DNA of 64,000 nucleotides from positions 1 to 64,000 of the forward strand of contig JAJDAL010000039.1 in assembly GCA_029261875.1 (NCBI GenBank), given 5' to 3'. Position numbers and translations under genes: made by a program. Source of the stretch: Deltaproteobacteria bacterium (GTDB lineage Bacteria; Myxococcota_A; UBA9160; JAJDAL01). The notes under the pieces are model-generated. The model searched no databases. It was given only the letters and a program-made list of their open reading frames with translations, and was not told the origin of the DNA. The number at the start of each line of letters is the position of its first letter. Position 1 is the first letter of the stretch. Shown here one piece after another: positions 50,731-59,886 of this stretch.

Positions 50731-50744
50731 CGCAGTATACTGCG
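50731..50744. promoter_or_regulatory. 14-bp perfect palindrome CGCAGTATACTGCG
   Basis: The palindrome lies in the divergent gap between the dienelactone hydrolase and the chalcone-isomerase-like gene. It contains TATACT, a good -10, six bases from the hydrolase ATG. A regulator bound here would block that promoter. It does not match the E. coli LexA box (CTGT-N8-ACAG). Confidence 0.5.
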
Positions 50745-50879
50745 ATGGAGCTTCAGGTTGCCTCGGATTAGGCACGGGAATAGGGCGTCGATCGCCGCAG
50801 TTCGGGCGGAGTGATCCGTTCCAGATTTGCTCCATCGGCAAAGAACGGAAACACTTCCGAACGAGGTAGCGGAACCACC

Positions 50880-51461
50880 ATGCGTGAAATCAAGACGGGA
50901 CTCCTCGGAACGGCTCTCGGTGTAACGATCCTCAGCCTCGCGGTCTGCGGGACCGCGCGGGCGGGCGAGATCGAGGGGGTCTATTTCCCGGATGCGGTCC
51001 GGGTCGGGGGCGACCGCCTCCCGCTGTACGGCCTGGGTCTGCTGCGCTATCGCATTTTCATCAAGGCCTACGTGGCCGCGTTGTATCTTCCGAGCGAAGC
51101 CAAACCCAGCTCGGTGTTGGACGATATCCCCAAGCGGTTGGAGCTGCACTACTTCTGGAGCATCGGGGGGGAGGGTTTCGGCAAGGCCGCGGATCAGATA
51201 TTGGAACAGAATCTGGACGAACCTTCGCTTGCGCGTTTGCGCGAGCGACTCGATCGATTGCACGCGCTGTACCAGGACGTAAAAGACGGCGACCGCTATT
51301 CGCTCACCTACCTTCCCGGCGTGGGTACGGAGCTCGCCAAGAACGGGAAACCGCTGGGAACCATTCCGGGAGCCGATTTTGCCCAGGCGTACTTTTCGAT
51401 TTGGCTCGGTGCGGCACCCATCGACGATTCTCTGAAGCGCCAACTGTTGGCGGGGCTTTGA
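50880..51461 (+). CDS. Exported chalcone-isomerase-like domain protein
   Basis: This 193-residue protein has a signal peptide ([19 protein letters not shown], cleaved before GEIEGV) and a chalcone-isomerase-like fold: [21 protein letters not shown] and later [18 protein letters not shown]. Related bacterial proteins bind fatty acids or are of unknown role; flavonoid chemistry is not implied. It is likely periplasmic. The ATG at 50880 has GAGGTAGCGG upstream. Its stop overlaps the next gene's start as TTGA. Confidence 0.85.
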   Translation: MREIKTGLLGTALGVTILSLAVCGTARAGEIEGVYFPDAVRVGGDRLPLYGLGLLRYRIFIKAYVAALYLPSEAKPSSVLDDIPKRLELHYFWSIGGEGFGKAADQILEQNLDEPSLARLRERLDRLHALYQDVKDGDRYSLTYLPGVGTELAKNGKPLGTIPGADFAQAYFSIWLGAAPIDDSLKRQLLAGL

Positions 51462-52489
51462 GTCAGGGGCGGCGCTCTCCTGTAGGGTTGTCGGCGGCGG
51501 CTCGTCGCAGCATCACGGTTCCGCTCTACACCCTTCTGTTTCTCATCGGTGTGGCGACGGCGATCGTCTGGGTGCCTGCCCTGACGATTGTGGATCGATC
51601 GCGCAGCGGTGTTCGCGCGGCGCTTCGCTGCGGCTTGTTCTTCGTCTACTACCTCGGAATCGAGGTGGTCGGGATCGCAGCGGCTTTCGCGGTGTGGTGT
51701 GTTCGTTGGCTTCGCCCGGGGGTCACGCCCGAGCAGTACCAGCGTTGGAATCTCGCCCTCGAACACACCTGGGGCCAGGCGCTGCTGGCTGGAAGCCAGC
51801 GTATCTTCGGTTTCCGGATCGAGGTCGAGGGAACGCAAGCCGTAGCCTCGGGGCCGATGCTGCTGCTGCTGCGTCATGCGAGCGTCGCCGATACGCTGCT
51901 CGCCGCCCACGCGATCTCCAAACCCTATGGGTGGAGCTTCCGCTACGTGATGAAGCGCGAATTGCTCTGGGATCCCTGCATCGACATCGTCGGACTGCGC
52001 GTGCCCAATTATTTCGTCGATCGGGCGTCGGACGATCCGGCGAGCGAGGTCGAAGCCGTTCGCGAATTGATGCAGGGACTGTCCGATTCCGAGGGGATCT
52101 TGATCTACCCCGAAGGCACGCGGTTCACAATCGCCAAACGCGAACGCATTCTGGGACGCCTCGAAGCGCAGCCAAGTCCGAACCTCGAACGCAGCCGGCG
52201 CCTGCAGAACGTTCTGCCCCCGCGTCTCGGCGGCAGCCTCGCCTTGTTGGACGCCAACCCCGGTCTCGACGCCGTGTTTTGCGCCCATGAAGGGTTCGAT
52301 AGCGCGGGCACGTTCTGGGATCTCTGGACCGGGTGCTTGGTGGATCGGCGGATTCGCGTGTGCTTTTGGCGCATTCCCTTTTCGGAAATTCCCAAGGATT
52401 TCGACGGACGCGTGGAATGGTTGTTCGACCAGTGGGACCGCGTCGATGCCTGGGTGGGGCAAGTGAAGCGAGAGGCTGCGGGTGAGTAG
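51458..52489 (+). CDS. Lysophospholipid/1-acylglycerol-3-phosphate acyltransferase
   Basis: This 343-residue membrane acyltransferase has two N-terminal hydrophobic segments (about residues 20-45 and 60-85), the catalytic HxxxxD motif at H140-D145 (RHASVADTLL), and the phosphate-binding YPEGTRF. It resembles the LCLAT/AGPAT-like group. It should move acyl chains onto glycerophospholipids. TTG at 51458 is chosen because it overlaps the preceding stop as TTGA. The gene ends with an 8-base overlap with polB. Confidence 0.86.
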   Translation: MSQGRRSPVGLSAAARRSITVPLYTLLFLIGVATAIVWVPALTIVDRSRSGVRAALRCGLFFVYYLGIEVVGIAAAFAVWCVRWLRPGVTPEQYQRWNLALEHTWGQALLAGSQRIFGFRIEVEGTQAVASGPMLLLLRHASVADTLLAAHAISKPYGWSFRYVMKRELLWDPCIDIVGLRVPNYFVDRASDDPASEVEAVRELMQGLSDSEGILIYPEGTRFTIAKRERILGRLEAQPSPNLERSRRLQNVLPPRLGGSLALLDANPGLDAVFCAHEGFDSAGTFWDLWTGCLVDRRIRVCFWRIPFSEIPKDFDGRVEWLFDQWDRVDAWVGQVKREAAGE

Positions 52490-54788
52490 CGGGGACTTTC
52501 GGGGGTTCATCGTCCAGCCCACCTATCGGATGCGCAACGAGATCCCCGTGATTCACCTGTTCGGTCGGCTCGACGACGGTCGGCCATTCCTCGTCGAGGA
52601 CGACCGCTTTCGCCCCTACTTTTTCGTGCGGCGGGAGGACGCGACGCTGCTCGCGGATGCGAAACTCGCGATCGAAGATTCGGATCTGCGCGACTTCAAC
52701 GGCGGTTCCCTGACACGGGTCGGCGCTACGCGCCCGGCGGAGGTCCCGGCGTTGCGCGAGCGACTTGCGCGCTCGGGGCGCCCCACCTTCGAAGCGGACA
52801 TCCGGTTTCCCTATCGGTTCCTGATCGATCACGGGATTCGTGGCGATCTGGAAATCCGCGGCGAGCCAAAGATCTCCGCCACGGGTCTGGTGCGGTTCCA
52901 CAATCCGGAAATCGTCGGTGCGGTTTCGCGTCCCGATTTGCGCACCCTGTCGATCGATCTCGAAACCCTGCCCGACGCCAGTCGCATTCTGTCGGCGGCT
53001 CTGGTGGGCAAGGGCTGTGAGGAAGTTCATTTGCTCGCGCGGGCTCCGGTCGAGGGCGCCATCGTCCACGCCGATGAAGCCAAGCTACTCGGCGCCGTCG
53101 TCGCGCGGATTCGCGCCCTGGATCCCGACATCATCACGGGCTGGAATGTGATCGACTTCGATCTGCGGGTATTCGATGCCCGTTGCGAAGCCTTGGGGGT
53201 GGCGCGGGATCTCGGACGCATTCCGGGGACCACGAGCTTTCAACAAGACCGCGGATTCACGCGCCAGAGTCGCGCGTCGATTCCCGGGCGTATGGCGCTC
53301 GACGGAATTCCGCTGGTGCGCGATGCGCGGCGCCTCGACGACTACCGTCTCGAAACGGTCGCCCAGGCCGTGTTGGGACGCGGGAAACTGCTGGACTCGG
53401 AATCGGGGGACGCAGCCCAGGAAATATTGCGCCTCTACCGCGAGGATCCGAAAGCGCTGGTGGACTACAACCGCGAAGACGCGCGCCTGGTCCTCGATAT
53501 CCTCGAGCGCGAAGGGTTGCTCGATCTCGCTCAGGAACGCAGCCGCCTTTCGGGGATGCAGCTGGATCGGGTCGGCGCGAGTGTGGCGTCCTTCGACCTC
53601 CTCTACCTGCCGGAGCTGCGAGGTCGCGGCATCGTGGCGCCCAGCGTGGATCCCGAGCGCAAGAGCACGCCCGTCAAAGGCGGAACCCTGTTGCATCCGG
53701 TGCCGGGCGTTTTCTCCCAGGTCGCGCTGTTCGACTTCAAGAGCCTCTACCCGAATCTGATTCGAACCTTCCAGCTCGACCCGCTGGCCTTCGCGACGGC
53801 GGACGACGACGCGATCGAGGCGCCCAACGCCGCCCGTTTTGCCCGCAGCGGTGCGATCCTGCCCGGCATCATCGATCGCTTCATGGAGCGCCGCGATCGG
53901 GCCAAGCGTCGTCAGGATCGCAACGCCGATCAGGCGATCAAAATCATGATGAACGCGTTGTTCGGTGTGTTGGGGTCGCCCGGCTGCCGCTTTTCCATGG
54001 GTGAGATCGCGAATGCGATTACGAGCTTCGGTCAACAGACCCTGACCTGGACCCGCGACGCCTTCGAGGAGCAGGGCGTGTCGGTCCTCTACGGCGATAC
54101 GGATTCCGTTTTCGTGCAGTTGCGGGCAAGCGGGCGCGCCGAAGCGCTCGCCGAAGCGGAGGGTTTGCGGGAGCGGGTCGAGACCGGCATCGGCCGACGG
54201 ATTCGCGACGAATATCGAGTCGAATCCCGCCTCGAACTGGAACTCGAAAAAGTGCTCGACCGGTTCTTTCTTCCGACACTGCGCGGGGGGGTGGGCGGCA
54301 GCAAGAAGCGCTACGCGGGCTGGCAGGACGGAAAGCTACTCGTGGTGGGGCTCGAATCCGTGCGTCGGGACTCGCCCGCAATCGCTCGCCGGCTCCAAGA
54401 GGGAATGCTCGAACGCCTCTTCACGGATCGCGAACTCCTGCCCTTCGTGCGCGAGACCGTCGAAAGCGTGCGCCGGGGTGAACTCGACACCGAACTCATC
54501 TACATCAAACGCGTTCGCAAGGGTTCCCTCGATCGCTACACCGCGACGACGCCCCCCCACGTTCAAGCCGCCCGCAAGATCGAGGGCCGCGTGGGGCCCG
54601 TGGTGCGCTACGTCATCACGCGACGTGGCCCGGAACCGGTATTCCCGCACGGTCCGATTCCCGAAGACGTGGATCGCGAACACTACGTCGACCGGATCTT
54701 GCGCCCGGTGGCCGAATCCATCCTCGAACCGACGGGCGCCTTCTTCGCGGACGCCGTCGGAGAAGCGCGCCAGCTCGAGCTCATCTAG
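52482..54788 (+). CDS. polB: DNA polymerase II (family B)
   Basis: The 768-residue polymerase matches Pol II in length. The 3'-5' exonuclease residues are D159 and E161 (SIDLETLPD), D225 (GWNVIDFDL) and Y329-x3-D333 (DYNREDARLVLD). The polymerase motifs are FDFKSLYPN (D418, SLYP), KIMMNALFG (K487, N491; Phe where most have Tyr) and YGDTDS (537-542). Pol II acts in replication restart and lesion bypass. The GTG start overlaps the acyltransferase gene by eight bases, an unusual setting for a repair polymerase. No LexA box was recognised. Confidence 0.95.
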   Translation: MSSGDFRGFIVQPTYRMRNEIPVIHLFGRLDDGRPFLVEDDRFRPYFFVRREDATLLADAKLAIEDSDLRDFNGGSLTRVGATRPAEVPALRERLARSGRPTFEADIRFPYRFLIDHGIRGDLEIRGEPKISATGLVRFHNPEIVGAVSRPDLRTLSIDLETLPDASRILSAALVGKGCEEVHLLARAPVEGAIVHADEAKLLGAVVARIRALDPDIITGWNVIDFDLRVFDARCEALGVARDLGRIPGTTSFQQDRGFTRQSRASIPGRMALDGIPLVRDARRLDDYRLETVAQAVLGRGKLLDSESGDAAQEILRLYREDPKALVDYNREDARLVLDILEREGLLDLAQERSRLSGMQLDRVGASVASFDLLYLPELRGRGIVAPSVDPERKSTPVKGGTLLHPVPGVFSQVALFDFKSLYPNLIRTFQLDPLAFATADDDAIEAPNAARFARSGAILPGIIDRFMERRDRAKRRQDRNADQAIKIMMNALFGVLGSPGCRFSMGEIANAITSFGQQTLTWTRDAFEEQGVSVLYGDTDSVFVQLRASGRAEALAEAEGLRERVETGIGRRIRDEYRVESRLELELEKVLDRFFLPTLRGGVGGSKKRYAGWQDGKLLVVGLESVRRDSPAIARRLQEGMLERLFTDRELLPFVRETVESVRRGELDTELIYIKRVRKGSLDRYTATTPPHVQAARKIEGRVGPVVRYVITRRGPEPVFPHGPIPEDVDREHYVDRILRPVAESILEPTGAFFADAVGEARQLELI

Positions 54789-54845
54789 CGAGTCGAGCCG
54801 AACGCCTCCACTGCGGGGTCGTCGCGATTCCGCGACGCTCGGCGA

Positions 54846-55820
54846 ATGGTCCAGGTCAAGCCGGATCCGGGACAAGCCGATGCCTCCCCGATGATCGAGG
54901 TTTGCGATCTCGTCTTTGAGTATCCGGGCAAGCGCGCCCTCGATGGCGTGTCCTTCTCCCTGCCCGCAGGGAGCATCACAGCCCTCGTCGGACCCAATGG
55001 CGCGGGAAAGACCACACTGATGCGCTGCCTCGCAGCCCTCGAAGAGCCCATGAGTGGATCGATCCGGATCGGAGGCGTCGATGTCGCCGAGGATCCGCGA
55101 TCCTGCCACCAGCGCGTGGGATACCTGTCGGACTTCTTCGGACTCTACGACGAGCTCCGTGTGGACCATTCGCTGGCTTTCATCGCAGGTCTCCATGGAA
55201 TTGCGGTCGAGGATCAGCCCGGCGTGGTCGCGGAAACCGCCGATCGAGTGGGAATCCAGGATTTGCTCTACAAGAGCGCAGGTTCGCTTTCTCGCGGCCA
55301 ACGCCAACGGTTGGGCGTAGCGCAGGCCATCATTCATGGACCTCGAATCGTACTCCTGGACGAACCGGCCTCGGGGCTCGACCCGGAAGCGCGCCACGAA
55401 CTCTCCTCTTTGCTTCTCGACCTTCAAGCTCGGGGCATGACGGTTGTCGTGTCCTCTCACATTCTGGCGGAGCTCGACGAGTACTCTTCCCGCATGTTGA
55501 TACTTCGCGACGGCGCGATTCTCGAGAGTCGTGCGTTGGAAGAGATCGATGCCCCAACCCGCGTATTCCAACTCCAACTGGCGCACGGAATCGAGGATGC
55601 CGCCCATCGCTTGAGTGGCGTCGAGGGGGTCGAGAACGTGAGTGTTCGCGGCCTGGAGGCTCAGTTCGAGTTTCGCGGCGATCGTTCCGCGCAAAGCGAA
55701 CTGCTGCGCCGCTGGATCGAAGGGGGCCTTCCCATTGCCTCCTTCGGAGAAACACGCTCCAACTTACAGGACCTCTACCGCGAGAAGGTCCGCGGCGCCG
55801 AAGCGGAGCCCCGGTCGTGA
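54846..55820 (+). CDS. ABC transporter ATP-binding protein
   Basis: This 324-residue ABC ATPase has Walker A VGPNGAGKTTL, signature LSRGQRQRL and Walker B IVLLDEPASGLDP, with the switch His in SSHILAELDEY. A C-terminal extension of about 90 residues follows, as in ABC-2 exporters of drugs or polysaccharides. Its stop overlaps the permease start as GTGA, so the two form one exporter. No Shine-Dalgarno sequence is evident before the ATG. The cargo is unknown. Confidence 0.93.
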   Translation: MVQVKPDPGQADASPMIEVCDLVFEYPGKRALDGVSFSLPAGSITALVGPNGAGKTTLMRCLAALEEPMSGSIRIGGVDVAEDPRSCHQRVGYLSDFFGLYDELRVDHSLAFIAGLHGIAVEDQPGVVAETADRVGIQDLLYKSAGSLSRGQRQRLGVAQAIIHGPRIVLLDEPASGLDPEARHELSSLLLDLQARGMTVVVSSHILAELDEYSSRMLILRDGAILESRALEEIDAPTRVFQLQLAHGIEDAAHRLSGVEGVENVSVRGLEAQFEFRGDRSAQSELLRRWIEGGLPIASFGETRSNLQDLYREKVRGAEAEPRS

Positions 55821-57175
55821 ATCCGCACCTGCAACGGCACGTCTGGACGGAGCTGACCTTTACGCGCCTCTTGGTCATGCCCGCGGTCCTCGCGATCGCC
55901 TTCATCTTCGTGGCCGTGGTGACGGACTTTTCGGGTGAACACACGCGACGCACTCTGTCCCAGGCCGCGTTGGTGCTGTTCGTTGCCATCGTTCATGTCT
56001 GGGGATCCCGATTGGCCGCCGACGCGATCTTGCGCGAGTTCATGGAACGAACTTGGGATTGGCAACGGCTTTCCCCCCAGTCACCCGGATCGTTGACTTG
56101 GGGGAAGCTGCTGGGGAGTCCCGTCTATACCTGGTACGGGGGCATCTGGTGCCTCGCGGTATTCTTCCTCACCTCGGACGACTCCATCGGTCTGCGGCTC
56201 CAGAGCGCCGGGCTCCTCTGCGTCGCGGGTCTCGGGGTGCACGCGTCCTCACTGCTCGCGAGTCTACAGACCGCGCGAAAGCTGCGGCTCAGCACGCACA
56301 CCTCCCAAAACGCCTATACACTTCTCTCGCTTCTTTTCGTGTGGGTGTGGTTCTTGGTATTGAGCAACCCGCTCGAATCGGTGCTTTGGTTCGGCCGATC
56401 CTTCGAGCTGATGGATTTCGCGCTGGTAACCGTGGGAGCGTTTACTCTCTGGGCCGTGGTTGGGCTTCACCGCCTCGTGCGCCTCGAGCTCCAAATGCGC
56501 AGCGGTCCGATGGTCTGGGTCGGTTTCGTCGCGTTCCTCTCGACTTTTTCTGCGGGATTCGTTCCCTTTGGCACCACGCATTTGGATGCGGAGCGAATCC
56601 TGTTGGCGCGCGTCGCCATCGCCTATGGCCTGTCCATCGCGTTTGTCTACCTACTCGCATTCGGAGAACTCAAGACCTGGATCCTGTTTCGGCGCCTTGG
56701 CGAATTTTGGCGGAATGGGAATTGGTCGCGCTTCGGTCACGAACTCCCCCTGTTTCTCGTGACATTGGCGTTGGCCGCGCCGATCGCCATCGGGCTGCTG
56801 TTTCTATTTCCGGCTCCGGAAACGGGTGACCGCTCTGGAGACCCGCGGGTCTTGGTGCTCGGGATTCTGTTGCTCGCCACTCGCGATATGGCGCTCCTGC
56901 TCGGGTTCCACTTCGCAGCCAACCCGAGACGCCCCGAGGCTTCATTCCTATTGTGTGCGGCCCTGCTCTACTGGATCCTTCCCTCGATGGCCGAGCGCAT
57001 TCACCCCGTCCTGACGGGACTCTTCTGGCCGACGGCGGGTGGCACTGTGGGGCTCTTGTTCCTTGCCGTCGAAACCCTGGCGGTGGCGGCCTGGGCACGA
57101 GCGCGCTGGACTCGCGTAGCGCGCCAGGGTGAACTGGCGAGTTCACCCGTCTCCTTGCGACACCAAGCCTCTTAG
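55817..57175 (+). CDS. ABC-2-type exporter permease
   Basis: This 452-residue protein has about twelve hydrophobic segments with no cytosolic enzyme domain. It follows the ATPase with a 4-base GTGA overlap and is its likely membrane partner. The N-terminal soluble start (NPHLQRHVWTELTF) resembles the elbow helix of ABC-2 permeases. I see no signature that gives the substrate. Its stop interlocks with that of the convergent nitroreductase (TTAG). Confidence 0.82.
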   Translation: MNPHLQRHVWTELTFTRLLVMPAVLAIAFIFVAVVTDFSGEHTRRTLSQAALVLFVAIVHVWGSRLAADAILREFMERTWDWQRLSPQSPGSLTWGKLLGSPVYTWYGGIWCLAVFFLTSDDSIGLRLQSAGLLCVAGLGVHASSLLASLQTARKLRLSTHTSQNAYTLLSLLFVWVWFLVLSNPLESVLWFGRSFELMDFALVTVGAFTLWAVVGLHRLVRLELQMRSGPMVWVGFVAFLSTFSAGFVPFGTTHLDAERILLARVAIAYGLSIAFVYLLAFGELKTWILFRRLGEFWRNGNWSRFGHELPLFLVTLALAAPIAIGLLFLFPAPETGDRSGDPRVLVLGILLLATRDMALLLGFHFAANPRRPEASFLLCAALLYWILPSMAERIHPVLTGLFWPTAGGTVGLLFLAVETLAVAAWARARWTRVARQGELASSPVSLRHQAS

Positions 57176-57768
57176 AAGGCGGCCTCGCCGAAGCGCGTAC
57201 CGAACACGAACTCGCCCAGCGGCTTGCGGGTGCGCGGGGCGAGATCTCGCTCGCGCAGGTTTTCGGGTAGGGATTCCGCCGGAGCCGCGTAGCCGATGGC
57301 GAGTCCGGTGAAGGCTTCGGATCCTTCGGGGATGGCGTAGAGCTCCGCGGCGCGCTCCGGCAGGATGCCGATCATCTGGTGAACCGCGATGCCGCGCGTC
57401 GTTGCTTCCGCACACAGGTTTCCCGAGGCGAGTCCGAGATCGTGCGGCGCGGCTTTGTTGGGTTTCCCGTTGCGGCGAAACGGGTGGGTGACGATGCCGA
57501 GCGCCAACACCGGCGCCGCCGCGGCCCAGCCCTGATTTCCTTCGACGAGACACGAAAGCAACTTGCCGTGGGCTTCGGCGTCCGCACGCGTCGCCAGGAT
57601 GTAGCTCCAGGGTTGCTCGTTGTAGGAAGAAGCCGCCCAGCGCGCGGCTTCGAACAGGGATCGCAGGTCGTCCGAAGACACGTCCCGGTCCGCGAACGCG
57701 TAGGGGCTGTAGCGATCCGCGAGGACGGATGCGATCGGATGGTCGAGTTGAGCAGCCTTGGCGGACAT
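57172..57768 (-). CDS. Nitroreductase-family flavoprotein
   Basis: This 198-residue FMN protein has the nitroreductase start RYSPYAFADRDVSSDDLRSL, the cofactor contact AARWAASSYNEQPWSYILA, and the middle segment LGLASGNLCAEATTRGIAVH. It reduces nitro compounds, quinones or flavins with NAD(P)H. The start at 57768 has CCAGGAGCC upstream. It lies 23 bases after selD on the same strand, so is probably in the same operon. Confidence 0.9.
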   Translation of the reverse strand: MSAKAAQLDHPIASVLADRYSPYAFADRDVSSDDLRSLFEAARWAASSYNEQPWSYILATRADAEAHGKLLSCLVEGNQGWAAAAPVLALGIVTHPFRRNGKPNKAAPHDLGLASGNLCAEATTRGIAVHQMIGILPERAAELYAIPEGSEAFTGLAIGYAAPAESLPENLRERDLAPRTRKPLGEFVFGTRFGEAAF

Positions 57769-57791
57769 GGAGGCTCCTGGTGTTGGGGGGA

Positions 57792-58835
57792 TTAGGCGCG
57801 AACTTCGATGCGGCCGGCCGGCCCCGCGATGACTTCGCCGACCTCGGCGTGGGCCGGTGTGCCGCGCTGTTCGAGTTCCGCGAGCAAGGTTCCGACGCGC
57901 TCGGCGGGAACCGCGAGCAACAGACCACCGGACGTCTGCGCGTCGGCGAGTAGCAGTTGGTCGTCGCCGGATACGCGCTCGCCGAATTCGACATGGGGTG
58001 CGGTGTAGTCCGCGTTGCGGCGACTGCCGCCGGGAACCAATCCCTGGGCGACGAGATCGCGCGCAAACGGAAGCAGGGGAATCCGCTCGACGGAAATGCG
58101 CGCCGATACGCCGGATCCCAGCAGGAGGTGGTGGAGGTGCCCCAGGAACCCGAAGCCCGTGACGTCGGTCGCGGCGCGGACACCCGCCCGCAGCGCCGCG
58201 TCCTTGGCGTCGCGGTTCAGCGTCGTCATGACCCGGGTCACGGCAGCGATCTCGGCTTCGCCCAGGGCTTGCTTCTTGATCGCCTGGGCGGAAACGCCGA
58301 TTCCCAGGGGCTTGGTGAGCACCAAACGATCTCCGGGGCGAGCGCCGGTTTGGGTGAGGGCATGTTGCGCGTCCACGGAGCCGATCACGCACAGGCCGTA
58401 TTTGAGCTCCGGGTCGATCACCGTGTGTCCGCCCGCGATCGCGCACCCCGCCTCGGCGGCCTTGTCGCGCCCGCCCCGAAAAATGCGTTCGAGAATTTCC
58501 GAACCGATTTTTCCTTCGGGAAATCCGCACACCGCGAGTGCGACCTGCGGATCGCCCCCCATGGCGTACACGTCGGACAACGCGTTCGCGGCCGCGATCG
58601 CGCCGTAGGTTTCGGGGTCGTCGACGATCGGTGTGATGAAATCGACGGTAAAGGCTAGGGGGGAGCCGTTCGGCGGGCGCACGAGTGCCGCGTCCTCCAT
58701 GCTGCCGACTGCGGTGTCGACCCACGGATGGCGAAAGGGTGCAATCTTCCCCAGGACCTGAACCAGGTCACTCGCGCCCAGCTTGCGCGCTCAGCCGCCG
58801 CCGGGCACGAGTTCGGTCAATCGAACTTCGGCCAT
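57792..58835 (-). CDS. selD: Selenide, water dikinase containing selenocysteine (in-frame TGA)
   Basis: SelD makes selenophosphate, the selenium donor for Sec and selenouridine. Read through the TGA at 58793-58791 as Sec, the gene gives 347 residues, the same length as E. coli SelD. It begins MAEVRLTELVPGGGUARKLG. Sec15 and K18 stand where E. coli has the catalytic C17 and K20. The ATP-binding part follows (TVDFITPIVDDPETYGAIAA, NALSDVYAMGGDPQ). The ATG at 58835 has GTGGAGGGACG upstream. Stopping at the TGA, or starting at the ATG at 58700, would remove the active site. A SECIS-like hairpin lies just after the TGA. The organism must then have SelA, SelB and tRNA-Sec elsewhere. Downstream, nitroreductase follows by 23 bases. 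Confidence 0.95.
58755..58793 (-). promoter_or_regulatory. bacterial SECIS-like element after the selD TGA codon
   Basis: Twenty-one bases after the TGA (58793-58791) the minus strand reads GACCTG-GTT-CAGGTC (58769-58755), a perfect six-pair hairpin. The loop can also be drawn as GGTTC, starting with G as in known bacterial SECIS loops. The distance from TGA to the loop, about 26 bases, is within the usual range. SelB would bind it to decode UGA. Confidence 0.75.
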
Positions 58836-58860
58836 CGTCCCTCCACGTCGAGTGGGGAGG

Positions 58861-59856
58861 TTAGCGACTTGCGGTGGCGGGGAGCAGGCGGCGGAATTCG
58901 AAGCGTGCGGGAACCTTTTCGACGCGCTTTCCCGCGATCTCCGCATAGGGGTAGATGAAGTAGTTGATGGGTTCACCCGCTTGAGGGGGTTCGAGCACCA
59001 GGTCGCGCCCCAATGTAAAGGCGATGCGATCGGAAGGGAGCGCGCCGAAATATTCCTCGATGCGGCCGGACTTCTTCGCCTCACTGGCATCGAAGGGAAA
59101 CCAGCCGCGGGTGGGGTCGTAGACCTCGGCCCAACAGTGGTAGCCGGGAATCGTGCCGTGGGTCTTGTCGTAGGGAATCGGGAAGCCGATCAAGAAGCGG
59201 GCCGGGATCTGCTGACTACGCGCCATTCCGATGAAGAGCGAATGAAAATCGGTGCAGTTGCCGTACTTCGAAGTGCAAGCCCAGATGGCATCGCCCTGGC
59301 CCCAGCCTTCGCCGTGCTTGCTGTACTGCATGGTCTTGACCACGTAGTCGTAGTAGGTGCGGATCTTCTCGCTGTCGTCGGTGATTCCTTGGCCCTCGCG
59401 CACGGCGATCTCGCGAATCAAGCCGTCGAGGGGAATGCGGCGCTGGGATTTCAGATAGCGTGCGGGATCCAGGGGGCCGCCCGCGAGGTTCTTCGAAGCG
59501 GGAACGCCGCGATCCGGACTGCGTTCGACGGTGAAGTGCGCGACGACTTCTTGGGAAGCTCCGGGTTTGGGCGACGCTTCGATGTAGACGATGCGGTTGC
59601 CGAGGGTGTCGAGGGTCTCCCGGTATTCCCACGGAGAATCGATCTTGCTGCTGAGCAGGCGTTGGGCCGTTGATTCCGAGGGCGTCGGGAGCCAGAGCCG
59701 GACCGGTTGTCCGTCGCCAAGTAGCGGCTCCAGATCGACCCGGTAGGTGAACTCGTACCGTGTGGTGTCGTTCCAGCGATCAAAGGCCGCCGCCGGAACG
59801 ATGCCTGCCGCGAACGCAGCCGCGGCCAAAACCCCTGCGAGAATTCGTCGTTTCAT
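58861..59856 (-). CDS. Exported transglutaminase-like protease
   Basis: This 331-residue protein has a signal peptide (AGVLAAAAFAAGIVPAAA) and a transglutaminase core with Cys in YGNCTDFHSLFIG, His in GYHCWAEVYD and Asp in WFPFDAS. Such periplasmic proteins are usually thiol peptidases. The ATG at 59856 is eight bases after TATAGT (59870-59865), with no Shine-Dalgarno sequence, so a leaderless transcript is possible. It ends 25 bases before selD; a link with selenium use is not implied beyond shared transcription. Confidence 0.88.
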   Translation of the reverse strand: MKRRILAGVLAAAAFAAGIVPAAAFDRWNDTTRYEFTYRVDLEPLLGDGQPVRLWLPTPSESTAQRLLSSKIDSPWEYRETLDTLGNRIVYIEASPKPGASQEVVAHFTVERSPDRGVPASKNLAGGPLDPARYLKSQRRIPLDGLIREIAVREGQGITDDSEKIRTYYDYVVKTMQYSKHGEGWGQGDAIWACTSKYGNCTDFHSLFIGMARSQQIPARFLIGFPIPYDKTHGTIPGYHCWAEVYDPTRGWFPFDASEAKKSGRIEEYFGALPSDRIAFTLGRDLVLEPPQAGEPINYFIYPYAEIAGKRVEKVPARFEFRRLLPATASR

Positions 59857-59886
59857 GGCGGGGCACTATAGCTCCGATTTCGAGTT

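Noticed and set aside
50731-50744. Canonical LexA box upstream of the polB operon
   Set aside because: The palindrome does not fit CTGT-N8-ACAG, and the LexA site of this lineage is unknown, so it was not called an SOS box.
57792-58700. SelD as a 302-residue protein starting at the ATG at 58700
   Set aside because: It would lack the catalytic residue and Lys. The frame continues upstream to a well-placed ATG through one TGA with a SECIS-like hairpin.
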